A DNA stretch of 64,000 nt from Aliterella atlantica CENA595. GTDB taxonomy: Bacteria > Cyanobacteriota > Cyanobacteriia > Cyanobacteriales > Chroococcidiopsidaceae. Below are positions 51,676 to 61,851 of the stretch, piece after piece. Under the pieces are notes generated by a model that saw only the letters and a list, made by a program, of their open reading frames with translations, was not told where the DNA came from and made no database searches. The position numbers were made by a program, and so were the translations under genes. The stretch spans positions 1-64,000 of the forward strand of contig NZ_JYON01000022.1 in the NCBI RefSeq assembly GCF_000952155.1, read 5' to 3'. Within the stretch, counting starts at the first letter, position 1. Each line of letters opens with the position of its first letter.

Positions 51676-51708
51676 TCAGTGACCAGTGACCAGTGACCAG
51701 TGACCAGT
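51676..51708. repeat. STRR array, CAGTGAC heptamer
   Basis: Four and a half uniform CAGTGAC units two bases after the lpdA stop codon. Confidence 0.85.
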
Positions 51709-51761
51709 TTGTGGTTGCCGAGCGCTGGTAACTTTTGAATTTTTCTTATTAGATAAACATA

Positions 51762-52652
51762 ATGCAAATCCGCCGCCGTCCCCCTAATCGCGCCGTTGCG
51801 ATCGAAAGTATGCGCTATCAGGTTGTCGTACCTGGTGCTGAACCGAACAATATCCTCGAAGAAATTGTTTGGCACAAAGAAGATGAAGTCACTAGACTGC
51901 GCGAAAAAATACCTTTAGCCGAACTGCAACAGCAAGCACTTTCCTCGCCACCTTCCCACGATTTTATCGGTGCTTTGCGCCAAGGTAAAACTAAACCCGC
52001 TTTAATTGCTGAAGTCAAAAAAGCGTCTCCCAGTAAAGGTGTAATTAGAGCAGATTTTGACCCAGTAGCGATCGCCCAATCCTACGCCCAAGGCGGTGCA
52101 TCTTGTCTATCGGTACTTACTGACGAAAAATTCTTTCAAGGCAGTTTTAGTAACTTAACTCAAGTCCGCGCCAGTGTAGATTTGCCGCTACTGTGCAAAG
52201 ATTTTGTTCTATATCCTTACCAAATGTACCTCGCCCGCGTCCGAGGAGCAGATGCAGTATTGTTAATTGCGGCAATTTTAAACGACCAAGACTTACAATA
52301 TTTCATCAAAATTGCTAAGGCGCTGAAAATGGCGGCTTTAATTGAAGTTCATACTCTAGCCGAACTAGATCGCGTTTTAGCTTTAGATGGAGTTGCTTTA
52401 GTTGGCATCAACAATCGCAATTTAAAAGATTTTTCCGTTGACTTGCAAACTACCTGTTCTCTGCTCGCAGAACGAGGCAAACAATTACAAGAACGAAATA
52501 TCTTAGTTGTCAGCGAATCGGGATTGCATCAAGCTGAGGATTTAGCCTTAGTAGCCGCAGCCGGAGCAAATGCAGTATTAATTGGCGAATCATTGATTAA
52601 ACAACCAAATGTAGAAAATGCGATCGCCCAATTATTTCCCCAACCATCGTAG
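51762..52652 (+). CDS. trpC: Indole-3-glycerol phosphate synthase
   Basis: Closes the indole ring in tryptophan synthesis. 296 residues, longer than the usual 255-265 by an N-terminal extension that begins [12 protein letters not shown] and is common in cyanobacteria. Barrel motifs: [13 protein letters not shown] (about 82-94, catalytic Lys), [46 protein letters not shown] and VVSESG. Stands alone rather than in a trp operon. Confidence 0.95.
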   Translation: MQIRRRPPNRAVAIESMRYQVVVPGAEPNNILEEIVWHKEDEVTRLREKIPLAELQQQALSSPPSHDFIGALRQGKTKPALIAEVKKASPSKGVIRADFDPVAIAQSYAQGGASCLSVLTDEKFFQGSFSNLTQVRASVDLPLLCKDFVLYPYQMYLARVRGADAVLLIAAILNDQDLQYFIKIAKALKMAALIEVHTLAELDRVLALDGVALVGINNRNLKDFSVDLQTTCSLLAERGKQLQERNILVVSESGLHQAEDLALVAAAGANAVLIGESLIKQPNVENAIAQLFPQPS

Positions 52653-52674
52653 AGACGTAGCACTGCTACGTCTC
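52652..52674. repeat. GAGACGTAGCA palindrome
   Basis: Copy of the AGAGACGTAGCA/TGCTACGTCTC element directly after the trpC stop codon; could act as its terminator, although no T run follows. Confidence 0.85.
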
Positions 52675-52770
52675 CAACATATAGCGCATTGCTACATCTG
52701 GTTTACCAATGCAACGATCTAGCAAAAACAGGAAAAGAGTCGGACATAAGCCGGGTTCTGTTCTAACGTA

Positions 52771-52793
52771 GAGACGTAGCACTGCTACGTCTT
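52771..52793. repeat. GAGACGTAGCA palindrome inside rnpB
   Basis: The third copy of the dispersed palindrome lies near the RNA 3' end, between the conserved AGATAACCGCCC-side and the CAGAACCCGG segment, where it would form an extra helix followed by an A-rich stretch in the RNA. Confidence 0.88.
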
Positions 52794-52981
52794 TTTTCAT
52801 CAGGGCGGTTATCTATCTGGGATGTTTGTTACCAAACACCTCAAGCGGTTTAAGGGCAGTGGAACGGGTAAAAGACCAACCATAGTTCCTTTGACCTTGC
52901 TTCCAACCGGGGTTTACCGAGCCAGCGTCTCTCGGCGCTGCTGGTGCGCTCTTACCGCACCTTTGCACCCTTACCTTTATA

Positions 52982-53033
52982 CAGTGACCAGTAACCAGTG
53001 ACCAGTGACCAAAAACTGGTAACTGGTTACTGT
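52982..53033. repeat. STRR array forming a long hairpin inside rnpB
   Basis: CAGTGAC and CAGTAAC units run one way and the complementary GTTACTG and GTAACTG units the other, around an AAAAA centre, so the array folds on itself into an extended helix. Its place suggests the variable P12-type helix, a site where STRR insertions are known in heterocyst-forming cyanobacteria. Confidence 0.85.
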
Positions 53034-53221
53034 TTCACCGATCGCTGTAAAGGCGGTATCTTTCTGTGGCACTATCCTCACGATCGCTCGCACTGGGCGT
53101 TACCCAGCAAGTTTGGTCTTTCGGAAGCCCGGACTTTCCTCAAATTAGCTGCCTTGCCTAATCTGCAACCACCTGCGCCTACTCTTTTCCCATATTTAGT
53201 TTAGCTTTGAAGCGAGCGAAA

Positions 53222-54439
53222 TTATGACAATCGCCTTCTTGACAATTGTCTATTTAAGGACACGAGATTGCTGTTGCTACTTTCCCCCGTATCATCTTGA
53301 ATAGTCGAGAAATTTTCAAACCAACCACGCCGCCAAAAGAAAAAGACTAATCCCCCTGCGATCGTTGTCATAAAGGCTAAACAAAGTGGATAGCCCCAAG
53401 CCCAATTCAATTCAGGCATATTCAAAGGCGATACTTCTGTATTGAAGTTCATGCCGTAAATTCCCGCTATAAAAGTTAAAGGAATAAATATCGATGAAAT
53501 TACTGTTAGCAGTTTCATAATTTCATTCATTCTGTTACTTACTGCTGACAAGTAGACATCCATCAATCCTGATGTCAGTTCTCGGTATGTCTCTACCATA
53601 TCCATAACTTGCACTGCATGATCGTAACAGTCGCGCAAATAAACCCGCACGTGTTCGCTCAAAAGTTCGCTGTCATCGCGGATTAGGGCGTTGATTGCAT
53701 CTCTTTGGGGCCAAATTGCTCGCCTCAGCGTTAATAATTCTCGGCGGATGCGGTAGATTTTTTCTAAAGTTTTGCGCGTGGGATTAGCTACTACTTCCTC
53801 TTCCAAATCTTCTATTAATTCGCCATAATCTTCTAATACAGGAAAAAAGCCATCAATTATTGCATCTAACAGTGTATAAGCTAGATAATCGGCTTGATGC
53901 TTGCGGAGAATGCCTTTATTGTTGCAAATGCGCGATCGCACTTGGTTAAAGCAATCGTACTGCGCCTCTTCTTGGACGGTAAGTAAGTAATGTTTTCCTA
54001 GTACAAAGCTAACTTGTTCGCTGTGAAAGCCAGTATTCCCAGGTTTTGGTAATACCATCCTGGCAATAATAATTAATTGGTCTTCATAATCTTCGACTTT
54101 CGGGCGTTGCGGGACGTTGACGATATCTTCCAAAATCAGCGGATGCAAGTCAAATACTTTACCAAGGCGTTGCAAAATGTCTTCGCTGCCTAAGCCTTGC
54201 ACGTCTACCCAGGAAACAGATTCGCTGTCTAAGTGTGGAATCAAGTCTTCTGGTGTGGCTATTTGCTCGTAGGCATAATCTGTGTCTTTGTAATCAATTA
54301 ATTCAATCTGTGGTGGTGGCGCACCTGCCTCAATATTTAGAGTTCCAGGCATACTCCCAGGTTGTTCGTGGAAGTAGTCAACGCGAGGTTTACTAAGGAC
54401 TTTAGCAATTCGAGAACGGGCTTTTGTTATCGGCTGCAT
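53222..54439 (-). CDS. corA: CorA-type Mg2+/Co2+ transporter
   Basis: Pentameric inner-membrane channel protein of 405 residues. A large cytoplasmic N-terminal domain with a long stalk helix is followed by two C-terminal transmembrane helices (about 323-343 and 355-375). The pore signature is seen as FIAGIYGMNF (about 335-344), and the loop has PELNWAWGYP in place of the common MPE. The gene stands alone. With mgtE it is the second Mg2+ transporter class in this window. Confidence 0.92.
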   Translation of the reverse strand: MQPITKARSRIAKVLSKPRVDYFHEQPGSMPGTLNIEAGAPPPQIELIDYKDTDYAYEQIATPEDLIPHLDSESVSWVDVQGLGSEDILQRLGKVFDLHPLILEDIVNVPQRPKVEDYEDQLIIIARMVLPKPGNTGFHSEQVSFVLGKHYLLTVQEEAQYDCFNQVRSRICNNKGILRKHQADYLAYTLLDAIIDGFFPVLEDYGELIEDLEEEVVANPTRKTLEKIYRIRRELLTLRRAIWPQRDAINALIRDDSELLSEHVRVYLRDCYDHAVQVMDMVETYRELTSGLMDVYLSAVSNRMNEIMKLLTVISSIFIPLTFIAGIYGMNFNTEVSPLNMPELNWAWGYPLCLAFMTTIAGGLVFFFWRRGWFENFSTIQDDTGESSNSNLVSLNRQLSRRRLS

Positions 54440-54549
54440 AGAGTTGTTAAGTAGCTGGCTTATACATAACTTTAGATGGTGACAAAAAGGGACAAGGGGA
54501 TAGGGGAGAATGACTTGGCTTCCTGCCTAGTTTTAACTTAGTTGAGACT

Positions 54550-56007
54550 TTAACTACTAGGCAACATTCCTGCAGAGGTAGGTAGAAATAGAGTTACAGC
54601 CGTACCTCGATTGCGCTGGCTGTTGATTTCCAAATAGCCGCCTTGTAACTTACAAATGCGATCGGCGATCGCCAGCCCCAAGCCCATACCGCCTTGGCTT
54701 TTTTTGCTAGTTCCTCGCCAGAAACGCTGGCTGGCTTGCGTTGCTTCTTCTATTTCCATCCCCCCACCGCGATCGCTAACTTGTAAAGGTACGTAATTAC
54801 GGTCTTCTCCTTCTACCAAAGGTAAAATTAAGACATAAATGACTTCGCTTTGCGGTGCATACTTAATGGCATTATCTAGCAAATTCAAAACTACTTGTCC
54901 GGTTAACTCTGGATCTACCCAAACTTGCGGCGAACTGCCACTGGTAGATAGTTCTAATTTAATGCCTGTATTGGCTGCGGCTGGTTCCATGCGAAACAGA
55001 CATTCTTGGGCGATCGCTACTATAGATACAGATTGGGGATTTAGCTGCAATTGTCCGGCATCTACTTGAGCAAGCAATAACAGTTGCTCGACTAAATGAG
55101 TGAGGCGATCGGTTTCGTAGCAAGCTCTTTTAATGTATTGTTGGGCTTTGTTGCCCGTAACTACTCCATCTAGTACGGCTTCTAAGCCTACGCGCAAAGT
55201 TGCTAGAGGTGTTCGCAAATCGTGGGAAATATTAGCGACTAATTCTCTCCTTGCTGTTTCTTGTGCTTGCAACGCTGCTAGAGTTTCTGTGAGTTTTGCT
55301 GCCATGCGATCGAGCAAGCGCCCTAGTAATGCTAATTCGTCTTTGCCTTGCAATGTAGAACGGGCTGTATAATCTCCTGCTTCTAACATTTGCGCTTGAC
55401 GTTGCAATTTGCGTAAGGGGCTAGTCAACGTATCAGACAGCAGCAATCCGGCAAGAATAGCAATTATACCAGCAACGATCGCCACTCCCATAACTATGCC
55501 CTTAACTTGCAGGGCAAACTGCTTCGGGCGGCGTAGGGGCATAGCAACATAGACTGCACCCAAAATTCGCGCATTTACCGAGCGAATGGGCATCGTGCTG
55601 TAAAGCCACCAAGGATATTGGGGATGAGTTGCTACCCAAAACTGTCCGTGCTGGGGAATTCCTGCTAAAGTTCGCTCGATTAAGTTAGGGGGAATCTCCA
55701 CCGTGCCACCAGCAGAAATCTGTTGGTTTTGAGAGCGAATCGAGCCTTGGGAATTGTAGATAACTACTTGCACTTGTTCGAGTTGAGCAATGAGGTTGAC
55801 CGATCGCTCTAAAGTTGTGTTATCAAATTGGTTGCTAGCTTGATTGACTAAGATGGTTGCTTGATTTTGTAAATTTGCTTGCGCTTCGCGGATAAAAAAC
55901 TGTTGTAGGGTGCTGTCTACAACTAACGATAAGCCAGTTAAACTCCCCAAAGTTATGCCGAGCAAAGTCAATGTCAAGCGGAAGGAAACGCTATGCCACA
56001 GCCTCAT
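54550..56007 (-). CDS. Sensor histidine kinase of an OmpR-type two-component pair
   Basis: Membrane kinase of 485 residues. Transmembrane helix (about 8-28), periplasmic region (about 30-165), second helix (about 170-195), HAMP (about 195-250), HisKA with NISHDLRTPLATLRVG (His about 267) and HATPase with NLLDNAIKYAPQ, RGGGMEI and GGMGLGLAIADRI. It is translated from an ATG that overlaps the regulator's stop as ATGA, so the two are coupled and surely cognate. The stimulus is unknown. Confidence 0.92.
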   Translation of the reverse strand: MRLWHSVSFRLTLTLLGITLGSLTGLSLVVDSTLQQFFIREAQANLQNQATILVNQASNQFDNTTLERSVNLIAQLEQVQVVIYNSQGSIRSQNQQISAGGTVEIPPNLIERTLAGIPQHGQFWVATHPQYPWWLYSTMPIRSVNARILGAVYVAMPLRRPKQFALQVKGIVMGVAIVAGIIAILAGLLLSDTLTSPLRKLQRQAQMLEAGDYTARSTLQGKDELALLGRLLDRMAAKLTETLAALQAQETARRELVANISHDLRTPLATLRVGLEAVLDGVVTGNKAQQYIKRACYETDRLTHLVEQLLLLAQVDAGQLQLNPQSVSIVAIAQECLFRMEPAAANTGIKLELSTSGSSPQVWVDPELTGQVVLNLLDNAIKYAPQSEVIYVLILPLVEGEDRNYVPLQVSDRGGGMEIEEATQASQRFWRGTSKKSQGGMGLGLAIADRICKLQGGYLEINSQRNRGTAVTLFLPTSAGMLPSS

Positions 56008-56696
56008 TTTGCCCCCGCCGTGAACCGATACCCTACTCCCCAAACTGTTTGAATGTATTCTGGGTTAGCTGGGTGCAATTCAATTTTTTCTCTAAGCTTG
56101 CGAATATAAACATCGACAATCCGACAGTCACCATCAAAATCATAGCCCCAAACTCGATCCAATAATTCTTCACGGGAATAAGCTCTACCAGGCGATTCGA
56201 CTAACTGCGCCAATAAGTCAAATTCCTTCCCACGCAAATCTAGCAACTGTCCGCCGCGATAAGCCTGACGGGTAAAGCCGTCGACAATAATGCCGCTAGT
56301 ATGACTGACATCTCGGTAGCCGACTTGATAGGCGCGACGCAATAAGGATTTTACCCGCGCAACTAATTCTTTAGCGCTAAAAGGTTTGGTTAAGTAATCG
56401 TCAGCACCAACAGACAAACCGTAAAGGCGATCGCGTTCATCTGCCCGCGCTGTCAGCATCAAAATCGGAATAAAACAGCCAGCTGCCCGCACTTGTTGGC
56501 AAATTTGAAACCCATCTAAGTCAGGCATCATAATATCTAACACTACCAAGTTCGGGCGAAAGCGTTGAATTTGACTGATTCCATCTCTACCACTACCTGC
56601 ACTCAAACAGCGCAGCCCTTCATGTTCGATGTAAAGCTGCACTGTTTCTCGCAGGCGGATATCGTCTTCAATTACTAAAACAGTGGTAGCACGCAT
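56004..56696 (-). CDS. OmpR/PhoB-type response regulator
   Basis: DNA-binding regulator of 230 residues: REC domain (1-120, with LVVLDIMMPDLDGFQ holding the phospho-Asp and YLTKPFSAKEL the Lys) and winged-helix domain (about 130-228, with RGKEFDLLAQLVESPGR and RIVDVYIRKLREKI, ending VWGVGYRF). The ATG at 56696 is chosen because the longer frame runs into an STRR array just upstream. It is followed by its cognate kinase through an ATGA overlap. Confidence 0.93.
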   Translation of the reverse strand: MRATTVLVIEDDIRLRETVQLYIEHEGLRCLSAGSGRDGISQIQRFRPNLVVLDIMMPDLDGFQICQQVRAAGCFIPILMLTARADERDRLYGLSVGADDYLTKPFSAKELVARVKSLLRRAYQVGYRDVSHTSGIIVDGFTRQAYRGGQLLDLRGKEFDLLAQLVESPGRAYSREELLDRVWGYDFDGDCRIVDVYIRKLREKIELHPANPEYIQTVWGVGYRFTAGAK

Positions 56697-56704
56697 GAGC
56701 AAAT

Positions 56705-56738
56705 AATTACTAATTCGTAATTCGTAACTCGTAATTAT
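56705..56738. repeat. STRR array, TAATTCG heptamer, directly upstream of the regulator start
   Basis: Four units, one with a base change, lying nine bases upstream of the response regulator ATG, in the place where its leader and ribosome-binding site should be. Confidence 0.8.
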
Positions 56739-56824
56739 AGAAGCATATAAGTACACTTAACTACGCTTGTTAGTGGATAGTTAGAGTTATCGCTTGGTTG
56801 AGACTACGAATTAGTAACTACAAA

Positions 56825-57709
56825 TTATATAGCGCGGCGCTTGCGTAACTTGCTTAAGCCCAAAGCAATGCCGCCTAGTGCCAATGTTCCTACGGCTGTA
56901 GATGGTTCGGGTACGGGTTTGCCGGAAACTTCAAAACTAGCGTTGAAAGCTGGGGCAAGCGTGCCAGGTTCATCGTTGATGATATCTGATACTCTAATCC
57001 AGTCTGGGACAAACGGCTCTGTTCGCAACCAAGCTTGGCGATCGCCTACAGTTGTGGGGGGTTGGTCGCCAGCTAGCCAGTAGTAGTCGCCTTGGGAAGT
57101 TTCTACTGTAGTAGCTAAAAAGTAATGATTTGCCTGATCGAGAGGCGTTGCAGCAGCGTCCAGTAAAATTGAGTCTGTCAGCGTAATATCAATTTGGCGT
57201 AAGTTGCCTGTTAGTCCCGATCCTACTGCACCCAAATTGGTTAGAGAACCAGGAGTAATTGTACTATCTACTGTAAACGAGCCTTTATCTGTGACGCTGT
57301 ACGATAGCGAACCTTCACCACTATCAAATGCTGCAAAAGCATCGTCAGCAGGACCGTTGAGGCGGACAATATCAGTAGTTCTGGTCGCATCTGAATCTAC
57401 AGGAAAGGATCTGTAAAGCTCAACACGAACGTTGGTAATTTCGGCATCTGGATCGGACAATAAGCCGTTAACTTTAATGCCTTCTACCTCAAATTGGGGC
57501 GCTAGGGAATTGAGAAAGAAAAAGTCATCAGCCGTTTCCGAACCAATAGCAGCATTAGACTGAGAGCTAAAAGCTTGGGCTGAATTTGGAGATAAGGTAC
57601 TCCAAAGAGTTGCAGCATTTGCGCTCGCGCTTTGCAATGTTTCTAATCCAATAATTGCACCAGAGGTTATCAAACACAAGTTTGTTAATTGCCAAATTTT
57701 CTTTTGCAT
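56825..57709 (-). CDS. PEP-CTERM sorting domain protein
   Basis: Exported protein of 294 residues. N-terminal signal peptide (about 1-32, ending SANA-A), a beta-rich body with TADDFFFLNSLAPQFEVEGI and repeated V/T-rich strands, and the C-terminal sorting signal VPEPSTAVGTLALGGIALGL followed by SKLRKRR (about 266-294). PEP-CTERM proteins are processed by an exosortase/archaeosortase-like system, which is not encoded in this window. Likely surface or extracellular-matrix role; the body matches no family I can name. Confidence 0.88.
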   Translation of the reverse strand: MQKKIWQLTNLCLITSGAIIGLETLQSASANAATLWSTLSPNSAQAFSSQSNAAIGSETADDFFFLNSLAPQFEVEGIKVNGLLSDPDAEITNVRVELYRSFPVDSDATRTTDIVRLNGPADDAFAAFDSGEGSLSYSVTDKGSFTVDSTITPGSLTNLGAVGSGLTGNLRQIDITLTDSILLDAAATPLDQANHYFLATTVETSQGDYYWLAGDQPPTTVGDRQAWLRTEPFVPDWIRVSDIINDEPGTLAPAFNASFEVSGKPVPEPSTAVGTLALGGIALGLSKLRKRRAI

Positions 57710-57900
57710 ACAGCGCTAGTGATGGATTTAAGTAGTTGTTTGAATCAAATTTGACTGCTATTAAAAGCGTCACAGCCTTTTGCTAAGGGGCGATCGCTTA
57801 TTTGTTCAGCTTGTGCTTGTTAGCTTTTGCTGGAATTACACCTGCTTGATTTTTAAAGGCAATTGTTAAAATTCTATGAATTTAACTCCACCTTTATGTA

Positions 57901-57955
57901 TTTTTATACCAAAGATAGAGCGTACAAATAAACTTTTTATACCAAAGATAGAGCG
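57901..57955. repeat. Two 22-bp direct repeats, 33-bp period
   Basis: TTTTTATACCAAAGATAGAGCG occurs exactly twice in two parts that start at 57901 and 57934, each followed by a similar ACAAATAAA stretch. They lie downstream of groEL and upstream of the PEP-CTERM gene. Confidence 0.75.
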
Positions 57956-57964
57956 GGGAACAAA

Positions 57965-57999
57965 TAAAAAAGCAGTCTGTCGCACTTGACAAACTGCTT
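57965..57999 (-). terminator. Intrinsic terminator of groEL
   Basis: On the minus strand AAGCAGT, one mismatch, TGTC pair with GACA, one mismatch, ACTGCTT around a six-base loop, followed by a T-rich stretch. It is 78 bases after the groEL stop. Confidence 0.82.
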
Positions 58000-58076
58000 G
58001 TTTGGTAGCTAGGGCAGCAGGGAAGATAGGCTTTACTTACCTATCTCCCTAGTCTTGCTAGGGCTACAGAGCAATA

Positions 58077-59783
<1,707 letters not shown>

Positions 59784-59810
59784 TTAGCACTCTCTAGCAT
59801 AGAGTGCTAA
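59784..59810. promoter_or_regulatory. CIRCE operator (HrcA site)
   Basis: TTAGCACTC, nine bases, GAGTGCTAA: both arms match the CIRCE consensus exactly. It is centred about 47 bases upstream of the groEL ATG. Confidence 0.97.
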
Positions 59811-60150
59811 TTTTTTTAATTTCCAGGGCTAAAGCCACCTGCAAATCCGCGCAGTACGACCTAAAAGTTAACTTTTGCTGACATGACTTAAAAGCAACAT
59901 TTCTAGAGCGTGTGGCAGTAGAGTTGACTAGCGCCAAGAAAACCTTCTAGTCAAGAAGGCGCGGTGGCGAGCATTTTAATTATCTAGATTTAGCTGTGGA
60001 CTAATTCAATACTCATAACTTTCGCAAGATAGCCGATTTGTGTTAGTTTATTTTTAAGGATTAAATTCGGTTATGCAGTTGATTTTTACCTGTAGTATAA
60101 GACTCTCTCCGAATCTTACTCTCATCAACCCACGATTCTAGAGACGTTTT
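59811..60150. other. Intergenic region with small hairpin
   Basis: 340 bases between the divergent groEL and RRM genes. CCTTCT (59943-59948) and AGAAGG (59954-59959) form a short hairpin. The last 60 bases before the RRM gene are CT-rich and likely an untranslated leader; cyanobacterial rbp genes are often cold-regulated through their leaders, but no known motif is recognised here. Confidence 0.5.
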
Positions 60151-60459
60151 ATGTCAATTTATGTCGGTAATCTCTCCTACCAGGTCGGTCAGCAAGACCT
60201 GAAAGAGGTTTTTTCAGAGTACGGAACTGTTAAAAACGTCCAACTACCAACAGACCGAGAAACAGGTCGGGTAAGAGGTTTTGCTTTTGTAGAAATGGAA
60301 ACAGAGGCAGAAGAGTCAGCAGCCATTGAAGCACTTGACAGTGCTGAATGGATGGGTCGCGCGTTAAGAGTAAACAAAGCCAAACCCCGCGAGGACAGAG
60401 GTGGCGGCGGCGGCGGTAGACGCGAAGGCAATGGCGGTGGATATTCTCGCCGTTACTAA
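60151..60459 (+). CDS. RRM-type RNA-binding protein (Rbp family)
   Basis: Protein of 102 residues: one RNA recognition motif (about 1-78) with RNP2 IYVGNL (3-8) and RNP1 RGFAFVEM (42-49), then a short Gly/Arg-rich tail with GGGGGG and a terminal YSRRY. This is the glycine-tailed cyanobacterial Rbp class, many members of which are cold-induced and bind or localise mRNAs, including photosystem mRNAs. A T-tailed terminator follows 26 bases after the stop. Confidence 0.95.
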   Translation: MSIYVGNLSYQVGQQDLKEVFSEYGTVKNVQLPTDRETGRVRGFAFVEMETEAEESAAIEALDSAEWMGRALRVNKAKPREDRGGGGGGRREGNGGGYSRRY

Positions 60460-60485
60460 ACTCTAAAATTTAATTTAAGCTTTCT

Positions 60486-60514
60486 AGGGCAACTTTATGA
60501 GTCTGCCCTTTTTT
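60486..60514 (+). terminator. Intrinsic terminator of the RRM gene
   Basis: AGGGCA (60486-60491) and TGCCCT (60504-60509) form the stem, followed by a run of T to 60514. Confidence 0.85.
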
Positions 60515-60515
60515 G

Positions 60516-61178
60516 TTATCTATTTGATGCCAACTTATCAGCGATGCGAGTAGTTTCTGGCAAACGATATTTAGGCGTACAGCGCAGCACGTAATCAATT
60601 GCTGTAGGCAAACTCACGCGATGACCGACAGAAACATACAATGGCTTAGTGGCGGTGCGCGATCGCAATACTGCACCAATTATCTCTTGGCGGTGCTTTA
60701 AGGGCTGCCAACTACCACGCGCTGCTGCTAATTCCTCATGTTTGCCGATTAGTAGCGATTTAGCTGCGCCAATTGTCGGTATATCTGTAAGTACGCCTAA
60801 ATGACAAGCAATTCCAAACCGTCGGGGATGAGCGATACCTTGACCGTCGCAGATAATTAGGTCAGGTACAGTGCTAATTGTTTCTAAAGCATCAATCACA
60901 GCCGGAATTTCTCGAAAAGAGAGAAACCCAGGAATGTAAGGAAAAGTAGTACGACGAAGAGCGATCGCACTTTCTATTAGTTGCAAGTCAGGAAAACTGA
61001 GTACAGCTACAGCAGCGCGGCTGATTGTTCCTGCTGCTTCAAAGCCCATATCTACACCAGCTATGTAATTGACTGTGCCTAATGTGTCTTCAGTAGCCAC
61101 CTCAGCTTTTAATTGTTCTTGAATGGCGATCGCTTCAGCAGTAGTAAGTTGCCAAGAATGGAGTTGGCGAATTTGCAT
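60516..61178 (-). CDS. nfi: Endonuclease V
   Basis: DNA-repair nuclease of 220 residues that nicks near deaminated bases such as hypoxanthine. Metal-site residues are in the [10 protein letters not shown] motif (Asp about 44), in FLSFREIPA (Glu about 96) and in [16 protein letters not shown] (Asp about 117); the [10 protein letters not shown] loop is also typical. The stop lies just beyond the convergent RRM terminator. It is a single gene here. Confidence 0.92.
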   Translation of the reverse strand: MQIRQLHSWQLTTAEAIAIQEQLKAEVATEDTLGTVNYIAGVDMGFEAAGTISRAAVAVLSFPDLQLIESAIALRRTTFPYIPGFLSFREIPAVIDALETISTVPDLIICDGQGIAHPRRFGIACHLGVLTDIPTIGAAKSLLIGKHEELAAARGSWQPLKHRQEIIGAVLRSRTATKPLYVSVGHRVSLPTAIDYVLRCTPKYRLPETTRIADKLASNR

Positions 61179-61851
61179 ACAACTTGTGTAAGAGCAACAA
61201 TGTTTTTTTACTATAAAAGCAATGTCTCAACAGAAAAAAACTCAAAGTCAAGTTCGCGTCTGATACTACGAGCGCCTAGAGACGGAATATGGCGATCTCT
61301 AACACAATTAATCCAAATTTAAGCTAAATCTGCTAATTATAGGTTTTTTATCCAGTCAAGATCGCGATTTATTCATTTTATCGACTTTGTGTCAAACAGC
61401 TTAGAATTTGACCATAAATAATTAACAAATATAAATATTTTATTTTGCGGAATACTTACTATTTAAGTTGAAGAATTATTTTAGTTAAATAAGCAGACAA
61501 TTAAACCCATTACTACACGATAAATCGCTAAACTCAATTATTCAAAGAACTATCTATTTATAAGCTGGGCTAGTTCTAGCTATCACTATCAGTTTATATT
61601 GAGAAAAATTTTCATGCCTGAAAGCTTTTAAATTTGATTAAAGAATGCGAATTAATTCAAATAATTGCGGTGTTTGTTAGCAAATTAATCGTGCAAATTT
61701 GCGTCTAGTAACTGCTGCTTGCATAACTCATAAAGGGCTGCATCTCCATACCTAATTATCGTGTTTTTAAGTTACTTAAGGCTAGTTAGTTTGACCTTAT
61801 TTATCTAAAAACATTATGTTACAGCCTTAACTTTATGAGGAGAAGAACGTA
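61179..61851. other. Long AT-rich intergenic region
   Basis: 673 bases between the divergent nfi and multicopper oxidase genes. A 13-codon micro-frame begins at about 61222 ([13 protein letters not shown]) and is followed in frame, beyond a TGA, by YYERLETEYGDL and another stop, which may be a trace of a decayed small gene. Nothing else supported. Confidence 0.45.

Larger units (their letters stand above)
52731..53190 (-). ncRNA. rnpB: RNase P RNA with two repeat insertions
   Basis: Catalytic RNA of RNase P, which matures tRNA 5' ends. On the minus strand the universal P4 region GAGGAAAGTCCGGGCTTCC is seen near the 5' end (about 53148 to 53130) and CAGAACCCGGCTTATG near the 3' end (about 52760 to 52745). 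The termini GGAAAAGAGT and ACTCTTTTCC pair as helix P1, setting ends at about 53190 and 52731. At about 460 nt it is longer than typical cyanobacterial rnpB (roughly 370-450) because of an STRR array (52982-53033) and a GAGACGTAGCA palindrome (52771-52793), both in peripheral helices. Confidence 0.95.

Noticed and set aside
61222-61302. Small gene [13 protein letters not shown] with a stop followed by an in-frame continuation
   Set aside because: Too short and without a ribosome-binding site or recognisable family; kept only as a remark in the intergenic entry.
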